Source of the DNA: Ellagibacter isourolithinifaciens
GTDB taxonomy: Bacteria; Actinomycetota; Coriobacteriia; Coriobacteriales; Eggerthellaceae
NCBI RefSeq assembly: GCF_008831035.1
Contig: NZ_WAJR01000011.1
Span: forward strand, 1-64,000
Reading direction: 5' to 3'
DNA length: 64,000 nt
Positions within the stretch are counted from its first letter, which is position 1, and each line of letters begins with the position of its first letter. The notes beneath the pieces were generated by a model that had not been told where the DNA came from, ran no database searches, and was given only the letters and a program-made list of their open reading frames with translations. The position numbers and the translations under genes were made by a program. Shown piece by piece: positions 52,963 through 61,590 of this stretch.

Positions 52963-53040
52963 TGGTCGCGGGGGGCGGATTTGAACCACCGACCTTCGGG
53001 TTATGAGCCCGACGAGCTGACCAGACTGCTCCACCCCGCA
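52963..53040 (-). tRNA. Initiator tRNA-fMet(CAT)
   Basis: 78 bases with encoded CCA. Anticodon loop CTCATAA flanked by GGG/CCC, the three G:C pairs that mark initiator tRNA. T-arm GGTGG-TTCAAAT-CCGCC; acceptor TGCGGGG/CCCCGCG with a weak T-G first pair, as initiator tRNAs lack a Watson-Crick 1-72 pair. It is the attachment site of the island to its left. Confidence 0.93.
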
Positions 53041-53278
53041 ATGTATGTAAGGCGCCTTTTCACAATGGGAAAAGCTGCAAGAAGGAATATTACCCTCCCC
53101 ACTATTTGAGTGCAAGTATTACTTTCCGTATCACAAATTCGCCACAATCATCAATCTTTCACCAAAAAGGAAGTGCTGTAAGAAAAAACGCCTCTTATTC
53201 CGCAGGTGTGGAGCCTATAATAGAAACTCTGCAAACAGAGCGAACGAGTCATCTATCTGGGGAAAGGAGCAAGGGCGA

Positions 53279-54031
53279 ATGGCCGATGCGAACCATCGCA
53301 GCACGGACGGTTCCGCGCATCCGCACGTCCACGCGCTTCCCTCCCATCGCATGGCACGCCGCGCCAGGCCCCTCCCCGAAAAGCTCACCTTCTTCCATCT
53401 TTTCTGGATTTTCGTCATCTGCAGCGTCGTCGGCCTCGTCGTCGAGACCATCGTGAGCTACCCCATCGACGGCATCTGGAAAGACCGCGCGGGCCTGGTC
53501 TGGGGCCCGTTTTCCCCTATCTACGGCGTCGGCGGCATGCTCATCACCATGGCGCTGTGGAACCTGCGCGACAAAAGCGCGCTCGCCATGGGAATCTGCG
53601 CGGGCTTCGTCGGCGCAGGCTTCGAGTTTATCGCCGGCTGGTTTTGGGAGACATTCTTCGGAATCGTCGCGTGGAGCTACGCTGACCAGCCCTTCAACCT
53701 GGGAGGACACACCTGCCTCGGCATCGCAATCGTCTGGGGGTTCGCCGGCCTCGCCTGGATGCGGATCGGCCTGCCACCCATGCTGCGTATCATCGAGGAC
53801 ATCCCGAAAAGCGTCCGCAAGCCGCTCACGGCCATCCTCTGCGCGTACATGATCGCGAACATCGTGATGACCGTCCTCAGCTTCAATTACTGGTACGAAC
53901 GGCAGAATGGCAACCCCATCGAGACGCCACTTCAGTCATACTTTGCAGAAAACTACAGCGACGAGTTTATGAGCGAACGCTTCCAAACCATGTCGCTCTA
54001 CGCCGACCTTGTGAAACGTGGGAATCAATGA
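53279..54031 (+). CDS. CmpB-type membrane protein (PF06541, putative ABC transporter permease)
   Basis: 250 residues, about five to six spans, with KLTFFHLFWIFVICSVVGLVVETI and VWGPFSPIYGVGGMLI and the acidic FEFIAGWFWE motif of the family, whose name (putative ABC transporter permease) is tentative. The N-terminal 35 residues are hydrophilic. The stop overlaps the dehydratase activase start by 4 bases (ATGA). Ribosome site GGAAAGGAG. Role unknown. Confidence 0.85.
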   Translation: MADANHRSTDGSAHPHVHALPSHRMARRARPLPEKLTFFHLFWIFVICSVVGLVVETIVSYPIDGIWKDRAGLVWGPFSPIYGVGGMLITMALWNLRDKSALAMGICAGFVGAGFEFIAGWFWETFFGIVAWSYADQPFNLGGHTCLGIAIVWGFAGLAWMRIGLPPMLRIIEDIPKSVRKPLTAILCAYMIANIVMTVLSFNYWYERQNGNPIETPLQSYFAENYSDEFMSERFQTMSLYADLVKRGNQ

Positions 54032-57000
54032 TAGCTAGCACTTACCATTTGGGAATCGACGTCGGATCCACCACCGCGAAAGCCGTGGTGTTCGACCCGC
54101 TCGCGCAGCGCGTGCTCTTCTCGCGCTACGTGCGCCACAACGCGCATCAGGTGGAAACGGTCGCCACCCTCCTGCGCACCGTTGCGAAAGAATTCCCCGA
54201 GTGCGCGTTTCGCCTGGTGGCGTGCGGGTCGGGCGGCACTACCATCGCCGACGTCCTCGACGTGCCCTTCGTGCAGGAAGTCGTTGCGAACTCGCTTGCC
54301 GTGCGCCGCGACCACGAGAACGTGCGCTGCGCAATCGAGCTCGGCGGCCAGGACGCGAAGATGGTGTTCTTCGAGCGCGACGAGAAGTCGGGTGCCACCA
54401 CCGTGGCCGATATGCGCATGAACGGCTCGTGCGCCGGCGGAACGGGCGCCTTCATCGACGAGATGGCCGCGCTTTTGAAGGTGCCTGTCGAGCAGTTCGA
54501 CGAGCTCGCCGCGCGCGGGCAATCGGTCCACCAGGTATCGGGCCGCTGCGGCGTTTACGCGAAGACCGACATCCAGCCCCTGCTCAACCAGGGAGTTTCG
54601 AAGGAGGACCTGGCGCTGTCGTCGTTTCATGCCATCGCCAAGCAGACGATCGGCGGCTTGGCGCAGGGCCTCGACATCCATCCGCCCGTCATCTTCGAGG
54701 GCGGCCCGCTAACCTTCAACCCGACGCTCGTGCGCGTGTTCGCTGAGCGCCTGGAGCTTGCCGACGACGACATCGTGATTCCCCAAAATCCCGAGACCAT
54801 CGTCGCTTTGGGCGCAGCCCTTGCAGCCGACGAGCTGTTCGCGGACAACGAGAACTGCCTTGTCGCAGACCTCCTCGATGCAGCCGACACTCTCGACAAG
54901 GCCGCGGCGAGCCCCGCCCCCAGCACGCGCGGGACGGCATATTTCGCATCGCCCGAAGAGCGCGCCGCATGGAAAACCTCGCATGCGCTCGCCCCGCAAA
55001 CGCCACCCGACCCAGCCCCTGGTTCGACGGTGCGCGCCTACCTGGGTATCGATTCAGGCTCCACCACTACCAAGTTCGCACTCGTTTCCCCCGATGGGAA
55101 GCTTGTCGACTCGTTTTACGCTCCCAACGAGGGCGAGCCTCTCGACGTCGCCCGTACGGCACTCATCGCACTGCGCGACCGCTATCGCGCAGCGGGTGCC
55201 ACGCTCGACATCCTGGGCGTGGGAACCACTGGCTACGGCGAGCTCATGTTCGCGAAAGCCTTCGGCGCCGATTACCACACGGTCGAAACCGTGGCGCATG
55301 CCCGCGCGGCGGAAGCGTGCGTGCCCGATGCGAGTTTCGTGTTGGACATCGGCGGACAGGACATGAAGGCCCTTTGGCTCGATGGCGGCATCATCACCGA
55401 CATCGTCGTGAACGAGGCCTGCTCATCGGGCTGCGGATCGTTTCTTGAAAACTTCGCATCCTCACTTAACATCCCCGTGGAAGGCATCGCACAGGCCGCG
55501 TTCTCCTCGGCCAATCCCGCCGTGCTCGGCAGTCGCTGCACCGTGTTCATGACGAGCAGCATCGTGTCCGAACAGCGCTGCGGGAAGACGCCCGCCGACA
55601 TTATGGCTGGCCTGTGCCGCTCGATCATCGAGAACGCGTTCACCAAGGTCATCCGCGTATCGAACCTCGAAAGCCTCGGCAAGAAGGTCGTCGTGCAGGG
55701 CGGCACGTTCTTAAACGACGCCGTGCTGCGCGCGCTCGAGCAGCACATCGGTCGCGAGGTCACGCGCGCGCCCTACCCAGGGCTCATGGGTGCTATCGGC
55801 ATCGCGCTGCTCACGCAAGAGCATCTGGAAGGCGCCCACCGCGAGAGGGGCGAGGTCGCGGCAAGCTTGGAGACCGCGAACGTGACGAGCGAGAACGCGA
55901 CCAGCGGGGGGCGCGAGCCCGTACACGCGAACGCCTTCTCCCTCGATGCGCTCGACGCCTTCTCGTATACGCAGGAGTCTAACCTCATCTGCCCCTTCTG
56001 CGCGAACCACTGCAACCGCACGCGCATCACCTTCGCGAACGGCGACTCGTGGGTGACGGGCAACCGCTGCCCGCGCGGCGAGGTGGTGGGCGATCCGAAA
56101 AATAAATCCATCCGCGAACAGGTTAAACGCATCGCCGCCGCCGTCGACAGCGTGCCGAACCTGTTCGACGTCCGCGAGAAGCTCCTCTTCCGCGACTGGC
56201 CCTGTGCGCCCGGCCCTGCGCCGCAAAACACGGTCATCGGCATGCCCCGCGTCCTCTCGATGTGGGAATACGCCCCCTTCTGGACGACGCTGTTCCGCTC
56301 GCTCGGCTTCACGGTGAAACTGTCGCGCCCGAGCACGCGCGCCATGTACGAGCGCGGGCTCTCGGCCGTGTCCTCAGACACCGTGTGCTTCCCCGCTAAA
56401 CTTGTCCACGGACACGTGCGCGATTTGGCCGACCAGGGGGTCGACCGCATCTTCATGCCCTCTGTTACAACGGTGACCTCGGAAAACACCTCGAAAACAA
56501 GCCAATCGATGTGCGCGGTGGTGAAGGGCTACCCCATCGTCATGCGCAATTCGGACAACCCCGAGAAGCGCTTCGGCATCCCCTTCGACGCGCCGCTGTT
56601 CCACTGGCTCTCGCAAAAAGACCGCGACCGTCAGCTCACCGAGTACCTCACACGCGAGTTCTCCCTCGACACCGCAAGCGTGCGCCAGGCAATCGATGCG
56701 GCCGACGCCGCGCAAAAGACGTTCAAGGCCGAGCTTGCGCGGGAAGGCGAGCGCATTTGCGACCAGGTGGAACGTGAAGGCTCCTTCGCCGTCGTGCTCG
56801 CAAGCAGGCCGTACCAGAACGACGACTTGGTCAACCACGAGCTGCCGCGCGCCTTCACCGAGCTCGGCATCCCCGTGGTCTGCGCTGATGCGGTGCCCCA
56901 CGTGAACGAGGTCGACCTTTCGAGAAGCCGCCTCGACGTGGTGAACAACTTCCACGCGCGCATGCTGGGCTCCGCCGTGATCGCCGCGGGAAGCCCGAAT

Positions 57001-59103
57001 CTGGAATACGTCCAGCTCGTGAGCTTCGGCTGCGGCCACGACGCCTACCTCTCCGACGAGATCATCCGCCTCATGCACCTCGCCGGGCCCAAAGCGCCCC
57101 TCATCCTGAAGGTCGATGAGAGCGACATCCAAGGGCCGCTGCGCATCCGCGTGCGCTCGTTCATCGAGACCATCCGCCTGCGAAGGAAAAAGGCCGGGAA
57201 CGAGAAGACGAGCGATCGGGAAGTTGCCGCGCCGCCTGCCGCGGGAGCAATCGCCCCGTCCGCGCTGACCTCCGCTGCAGCAGCCACACCAGCATCCGCC
57301 CCCGTCGCGGCCCCCGAGACCTCCGCGAAAACTCCGACTACCGCGCAAGCCGCCTCGGCCCCCGCTCCGCGAACGAGAAAGCACTCCCGCGAGCTGCCCG
57401 ATCCCTATCCGCAGAAATTCACGAAAGCCGACCGCCAGGACAAGGTGGTCCTCATCCCGAACACCTCGCATGCATTCTGCCGTTTGATGGCAGTCGCCTT
57501 CGAGAGCCAAGGGCTGCGGACCGTCCCGCTTGAAATTGGGCGCGAAGAGGCCATCCGCCTGGGCAAACAATACGTGCACAACGACATCTGCTTCCCCGCG
57601 CAAATCGTCATCGGCGAGGCGCTCGCCGCGCTTCGCAGCGGGAAGTACGACCCCGACAAGGTCGCTGTCGGCACTGGCAAGTACATTGGCGACTGCCGCC
57701 TCACACACTACGAGGCGCTCCTTCGCAAGGCGCTCGACGACGCCGGTTATCCGCAGGTCCCTATCATCACGAATGATGACGTCGACTTCCACAACGTGCA
57801 CCCTGGGTTCAAGATGAACGTGCGCTCGGCTTTGAAAGTCGCCTTCACGCTGCCGATGATCGATGCGCTTGAAGAGCTGCTGCGCAAGATGCGCCCCTAC
57901 GAGACCGAGCCGGGCTGTGCCGATCGTGCCTTCGACGAGGCGCTCGACTTGCTGATGGAAGGCTTGCGCGGCAAGTCGCTTCGCTCCCTTAAACGTGGAT
58001 TTACCCAGGCCATCGACGTGATGAAGAAGGTTCCTTACGACCGCACGCACCGCAAGCCGCAGGTGCTCATCGTCGGCGAGTACCTGCTGAACTTCCACCC
58101 CGGCGCCAATCACGACGTCGAGCTGTACCTGGAGCGCAACGGACTCGAAGTCATCGAGGCGCGCATGACCGACGTTATCAGGAAGACGTACTTCTACCAG
58201 CACGCGCAGGAAAAGGAGTACCGCGTCACGCGCCCCCTCAAGGAGAAGGCGTGGCACGCGGTCGCGGACAACGTGTTCGACGTGGCCCACAACGTGTGCG
58301 ACAGCATCGCGTGCGCGCACCCGCTCTACGAGCCGCCCTGCCGCATGCCCGACCTAGTACGCGCAAGCGACCCCATCATCCATCACACGTTCGACGCGGG
58401 CGAAGGCGTGCTCATCCCCGGCGAGATCCTGCATCACGCCGCCCACGGCTGCACGTCGTTTTTGATCCTGCAGCCGTTCGGATGCTTGCCGAATCACGTC
58501 GTTGGGCGCGGCATCGCCAAGCGCCTGAAGGAGCTCTACCCCCAGGCGAACATCCTGCCGCTCGACTACGACCCCGATGTCAGCTTCGCGAACATCGAGA
58601 ACCGCTTGCAGATGCTCATCCTAAGCGCAAAGGGTACAGAGGACGCCCCCACGGAAGCCGAGGGGGCGCCTGCGCGTGCCCCGCAGGCGGCAAGTTCCAC
58701 CGTCTCGGACGCGGCCCTTGCCGTGGCGAGCGCCGCGGACAGCGCCGCCTACGCAGCCGCCGACGTGGCCGCCCACGCGATCGACGCCGGCAAGTTCGCA
58801 GCCAAGACCGCCTCCTCCGCTCGCAGCGCCGCGGGTGCCGCCGCCGAAGCCGCTAGCGACGCTGCGGCGGCAAAGGCAGCAGACACTGCAGCCCGCGCCC
58901 ACGAGGCAGCCGCGCGAGCGCACGAAGCCGCAGAGAAAGCCCAGGTCGCAGCATCTGCCAAAGCCGCTGCTGCTTCCGCCCGTGCCGCCGCCGCTGCCGC
59001 ACGGGCCCACGAAGCCGCTGAGCGCCTCGCTTCCGCAAAATCAACCGATGACAGAAGCGCCCAGAAGTTGGACAATCAAGCAAGCACCCAGAGAAGAAGC
59101 TAG
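54028..59103 (+). CDS. Fused 2-hydroxyacyl-CoA dehydratase activase/component with Ala-rich tail
   Basis: 1691 residues. Two ASKHA activase modules: HLGIDVGSTTAKAVVFD with NGSCAGGTGAFIDEMA, and AYLGIDSGSTTTKFALVS with NEACSSGCGSFLENF (Cys for the bridging 4Fe-4S). Then a Cys-rich linker (LICPFCANHCNRTRI), a DUF2229-like region, and a HgdB-like part (HNDICFPAQIVIGEALAAL, TDVIRKTYFYQ). These proteins use ATP to drive low-potential electrons to dehydratases or other radical enzymes. A Pro/Ala linker lies near 1070-1120. The last about 130 residues are an Ala-rich, charged repeat (AARAHEAAEKAQ type). It may be a general corrinoid or dehydratase activator. Confidence 0.88.
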   Translation: MIASTYHLGIDVGSTTAKAVVFDPLAQRVLFSRYVRHNAHQVETVATLLRTVAKEFPECAFRLVACGSGGTTIADVLDVPFVQEVVANSLAVRRDHENVRCAIELGGQDAKMVFFERDEKSGATTVADMRMNGSCAGGTGAFIDEMAALLKVPVEQFDELAARGQSVHQVSGRCGVYAKTDIQPLLNQGVSKEDLALSSFHAIAKQTIGGLAQGLDIHPPVIFEGGPLTFNPTLVRVFAERLELADDDIVIPQNPETIVALGAALAADELFADNENCLVADLLDAADTLDKAAASPAPSTRGTAYFASPEERAAWKTSHALAPQTPPDPAPGSTVRAYLGIDSGSTTTKFALVSPDGKLVDSFYAPNEGEPLDVARTALIALRDRYRAAGATLDILGVGTTGYGELMFAKAFGADYHTVETVAHARAAEACVPDASFVLDIGGQDMKALWLDGGIITDIVVNEACSSGCGSFLENFASSLNIPVEGIAQAAFSSANPAVLGSRCTVFMTSSIVSEQRCGKTPADIMAGLCRSIIENAFTKVIRVSNLESLGKKVVVQGGTFLNDAVLRALEQHIGREVTRAPYPGLMGAIGIALLTQEHLEGAHRERGEVAASLETANVTSENATSGGREPVHANAFSLDALDAFSYTQESNLICPFCANHCNRTRITFANGDSWVTGNRCPRGEVVGDPKNKSIREQVKRIAAAVDSVPNLFDVREKLLFRDWPCAPGPAPQNTVIGMPRVLSMWEYAPFWTTLFRSLGFTVKLSRPSTRAMYERGLSAVSSDTVCFPAKLVHGHVRDLADQGVDRIFMPSVTTVTSENTSKTSQSMCAVVKGYPIVMRNSDNPEKRFGIPFDAPLFHWLSQKDRDRQLTEYLTREFSLDTASVRQAIDAADAAQKTFKAELAREGERICDQVEREGSFAVVLASRPYQNDDLVNHELPRAFTELGIPVVCADAVPHVNEVDLSRSRLDVVNNFHARMLGSAVIAAGSPNLEYVQLVSFGCGHDAYLSDEIIRLMHLAGPKAPLILKVDESDIQGPLRIRVRSFIETIRLRRKKAGNEKTSDREVAAPPAAGAIAPSALTSAAAATPASAPVAAPETSAKTPTTAQAASAPAPRTRKHSRELPDPYPQKFTKADRQDKVVLIPNTSHAFCRLMAVAFESQGLRTVPLEIGREEAIRLGKQYVHNDICFPAQIVIGEALAALRSGKYDPDKVAVGTGKYIGDCRLTHYEALLRKALDDAGYPQVPIITNDDVDFHNVHPGFKMNVRSALKVAFTLPMIDALEELLRKMRPYETEPGCADRAFDEALDLLMEGLRGKSLRSLKRGFTQAIDVMKKVPYDRTHRKPQVLIVGEYLLNFHPGANHDVELYLERNGLEVIEARMTDVIRKTYFYQHAQEKEYRVTRPLKEKAWHAVADNVFDVAHNVCDSIACAHPLYEPPCRMPDLVRASDPIIHHTFDAGEGVLIPGEILHHAAHGCTSFLILQPFGCLPNHVVGRGIAKRLKELYPQANILPLDYDPDVSFANIENRLQMLILSAKGTEDAPTEAEGAPARAPQAASSTVSDAALAVASAADSAAYAAADVAAHAIDAGKFAAKTASSARSAAGAAAEAASDAAAAKAADTAARAHEAAARAHEAAEKAQVAASAKAAAASARAAAAAARAHEAAERLASAKSTDDRSAQKLDNQASTQRRS

Positions 59104-59120
59104 AAAGAAGATTCCACCCC

Positions 59121-59912
59121 ATGACCGTCGTCGATGCCCACGTTCACGTATATCCTGAGAAAATCGCGCTCCGCGCCGCTGAAAGCGTGGGCGACTTCTA
59201 CCAGTACCCCATGTTCAAGGAGGGGTCCATCCCCGCAATGCTCGCCGCTGTGGAGGGCTCGCCCATCACGCATCACATCATCTATTCGGTAGCGACGAAG
59301 CCTTCCAACGTCGAGTCCATCAACGACTTCATCGCGGCAGAATGCAAAAAGCACCCCAACTTCGTCGGCTTCATGGCGATGCATCAGGACTATCCCAATC
59401 CGGAGGCCGAAATCGAACGTGCGATTGGCCTGGGACTTCGAGGGATGAAGCTCCATCCCGACACGCAGAAGGTGAACATGGACGACGATCGACTCATGCG
59501 CATCTACGAGCTGATCGAGGGCCGCATGCCGCTCGTCATGCACTGCGGCGACTACCGAACCGATTTCTCGCACCCGCGCCGAATGAAGCGCATCCTGCAC
59601 GAGTTCCCGAACCTCGTCGTTGACGCGGCGCACTTCGGCGGCTGGTCGGTGTTCGACCTGGCTGTCGAGTATCTGGAAAACGAAAACTGCTTCCTCGACA
59701 TGTCGAGCTCGCAGAAGTTTCTGGGGCGTCGCCGCACACGGGAGCTTTGCGAGATCTACGGTGCCGACCGCATCCTGTTCGGGTCGGACTTCCCCATGTG
59801 GAATCCCTCAGAAGAGTTCGAGATGTTCGAGTCGCTCGACTTCTCCAAAGCCGATTTCGAGAAGATGACCTGGCACAACGCCGAGCGATTCATCGGGATG
59901 GACATTCGCTAG
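59121..59912 (+). CDS. Amidohydrolase-family protein (amidohydrolase 2)
   Basis: 263 residues, TIM-barrel metal hydrolase. VVDAHVHVYP (metal-binding HxH), GLGLRGMKLHPDTQ, MHCGDYRTDFSHP, and the late Asp in RILFGSDFPMWNP. The family includes decarboxylases and lactone hydrolases; substrate unknown. Lies 17 bases after the activase gene, so probably in its operon. Confidence 0.9.
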   Translation: MTVVDAHVHVYPEKIALRAAESVGDFYQYPMFKEGSIPAMLAAVEGSPITHHIIYSVATKPSNVESINDFIAAECKKHPNFVGFMAMHQDYPNPEAEIERAIGLGLRGMKLHPDTQKVNMDDDRLMRIYELIEGRMPLVMHCGDYRTDFSHPRRMKRILHEFPNLVVDAAHFGGWSVFDLAVEYLENENCFLDMSSSQKFLGRRRTRELCEIYGADRILFGSDFPMWNPSEEFEMFESLDFSKADFEKMTWHNAERFIGMDIR

Positions 59913-59958
59913 GAACCTTTAGGGGCCAGGCTATCACATTCTCGCTGCCACATACAAA

Positions 59959-59983
59959 GCGGCGGCGAGAATACTCCCGCCGC
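59959..59983. terminator. Hairpin between amidohydrolase and CNNM genes
   Basis: GCGGCGG (59959-59965) pairs with CCGCCGC (59977-59983) between convergent genes; GC-rich, no T-run. Confidence 0.5.
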
Positions 59984-59997
59984 CGCCAACGCTCAGG

Positions 59998-61320
59998 CTA
60001 TTCCTCAGCATCCTCGCGGGGAATCTGCTCCACGCGCACGAGAATCTTATCGACGCGGTGGCGATCCATGTCGGCCACTGTGAACGTCGCCTTCGCGTCG
60101 CGGCCGGTAAACGACACCGTGTCCCCCTCTTCGGGGATGCGGTCGAACGCGGCGAGCAAAATGCCTGCCGCCGTTTCGCATTCGTTCGCTTCCTCAGGAA
60201 GGAAGCCGAGCAGGTCCTCCAGGTCATCGATGGAAAGCGAGCCATCGATCAGGTAGCGACCGTCGCCTTCCTTCACGATCTCGTCTGCCAAGCCGTGGCT
60301 ATACTCGTCGTCGACGCGCCCCACGATCTGCTCCATAATGTCGCTCATCGTGACGATGCCCGCCGTGCCGCCGTGCTCGTCAACGACCACGGCGATCTTG
60401 GTATGACGGCACTGCAGCAGCTGCAAAAGTTTCGCAATGGGGATGCTCTCGGGCACCGCGTACAACTCGCGAATGGGCAGGTCCTCCATCGAAGCGTCGG
60501 CGTCCATCATGAACAGGTCCTTCACGTGAACGAACCCGACCAGGTGGTCTTTGCTCCCCTGGCACACCGGGTAGCGCGTGTACTTGTAGCGTTCGGCAAG
60601 CTCTCGGTTTTCTTGAAGCGAGTCCTCCATATCGAGGCAGGTCAGCTCGATGCGCGGCGTCATGATGGCCTCGGCGTCCTTGTCGCCCAAATCGAAGATG
60701 TTGTCGACATACTCGTTTTGCTCAGGCTCGATAAGCCCGCTTTCCGTGGACTCGTCGATGAGCAGCTTGATCTCCTCGCCCGTGTACACATCGTGTTCGT
60801 TGGCCGGATCGTGCCCGGTCAGCCGCACGACGCCGTTGGTGATGCCATTGAACATAAGCATAATCGGGTAGGTGATGCGATAGAACCACAGAAGCGGGGT
60901 CGCCGTCATAAGCGCGTAGCGCTCCGTCGCGAAGATGGCGAACGATTTGGGGATAAGCTCGCCCACGACCACGTGCAACGTCGTCATGAGGAAATACCCG
61001 ATTGCGACCGCAATTACCGAGATGACGGCATCGGGCAGGCCGATCAGAACGAAAAGCGGGCGAATGAGCGCCGAAATCGCGGGTTCGCCCAACCAGCCGA
61101 GCGCAAGCGAAGCAAGCGTGATGCCGAGCTGGCAAGCCGACAGGTACGCGTTGACGTTCTCGGTGATGGTTTTCGCGTTCTTCGCTCCGCGTTTTCCCTC
61201 GTCATAAGCAAGTTCGATCTGCGACTTGCGCACGCGCACCATGGCGAATTCCGCGATAACGAAAAACGCGTTCATCAAAAGGAAGAAGACGACAAGAATC
61301 AGACTGGCAGCTATGGACAT
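59998..61320 (-). CDS. CNNM/CorC-type membrane protein with CBS pair (hemolysin C family)
   Basis: 440 residues from the ATG at 61320. N-terminal DUF21/CNNM domain with about four spans (ILVVFFLLMNAFFVIAEFAMVRVRKSQIE; ALALGWLGEPAISALI), a CBS pair (IMTPRIELTCLDMEDSL...PVCQGSKDHLVGFVHVKDLF; AVPESIPIAKLLQLLQCRHTKIAVVVDEHGGTAGIVTMSDI), and the C-terminal CorC_HlyC domain. Family members are Mg2+ exporters or stress tolerance factors. AGGAGG lies 12 bases before ATG. Confidence 0.92.
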   Translation of the reverse strand: MSIAASLILVVFFLLMNAFFVIAEFAMVRVRKSQIELAYDEGKRGAKNAKTITENVNAYLSACQLGITLASLALGWLGEPAISALIRPLFVLIGLPDAVISVIAVAIGYFLMTTLHVVVGELIPKSFAIFATERYALMTATPLLWFYRITYPIMLMFNGITNGVVRLTGHDPANEHDVYTGEEIKLLIDESTESGLIEPEQNEYVDNIFDLGDKDAEAIMTPRIELTCLDMEDSLQENRELAERYKYTRYPVCQGSKDHLVGFVHVKDLFMMDADASMEDLPIRELYAVPESIPIAKLLQLLQCRHTKIAVVVDEHGGTAGIVTMSDIMEQIVGRVDDEYSHGLADEIVKEGDGRYLIDGSLSIDDLEDLLGFLPEEANECETAAGILLAAFDRIPEEGDTVSFTGRDAKATFTVADMDRHRVDKILVRVEQIPREDAEE

Positions 61321-61590
61321 CGGGTATGCGGACCTCCTCAGGGCGCGTTTTATTTTCAAGCGACGTTTTTAACCTTGAAGTATGGCATATTCCGCATTCG
61401 AGAACGCGTTTGTTGCCATTTTGTTCATCTAGATAGCCAGATGAAGCGGTGAGCGAACGTCTGGGGCGCAGACGAGCTGCAAGGGAGCTGCATGACGGGC
61501 CATCGGCGCGCGGCTGGCGCGATAGATCGCCAGCCTGGCCACCAACAGGTTGCCCACAGATCGGCCGCAACCCGCCACACCCCGCCAGCG

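Larger units (their letters stand above)
41107..53008. mobile_element. Genomic island in initiator tRNA-fMet (about 11.9 kb), degraded
   Basis: Bounded by 46-bp direct repeats of the tRNA-fMet 3' half, each with its own terminator. The intact tRNA at the right end uses the 3' half carried by the element; the original 3' half and terminator lie at the left. No integrase remains; an excisionase-like remnant (49.6-49.9 kb), a truncated IS1249-like element and many broken genes show decay. Confidence 0.85.
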
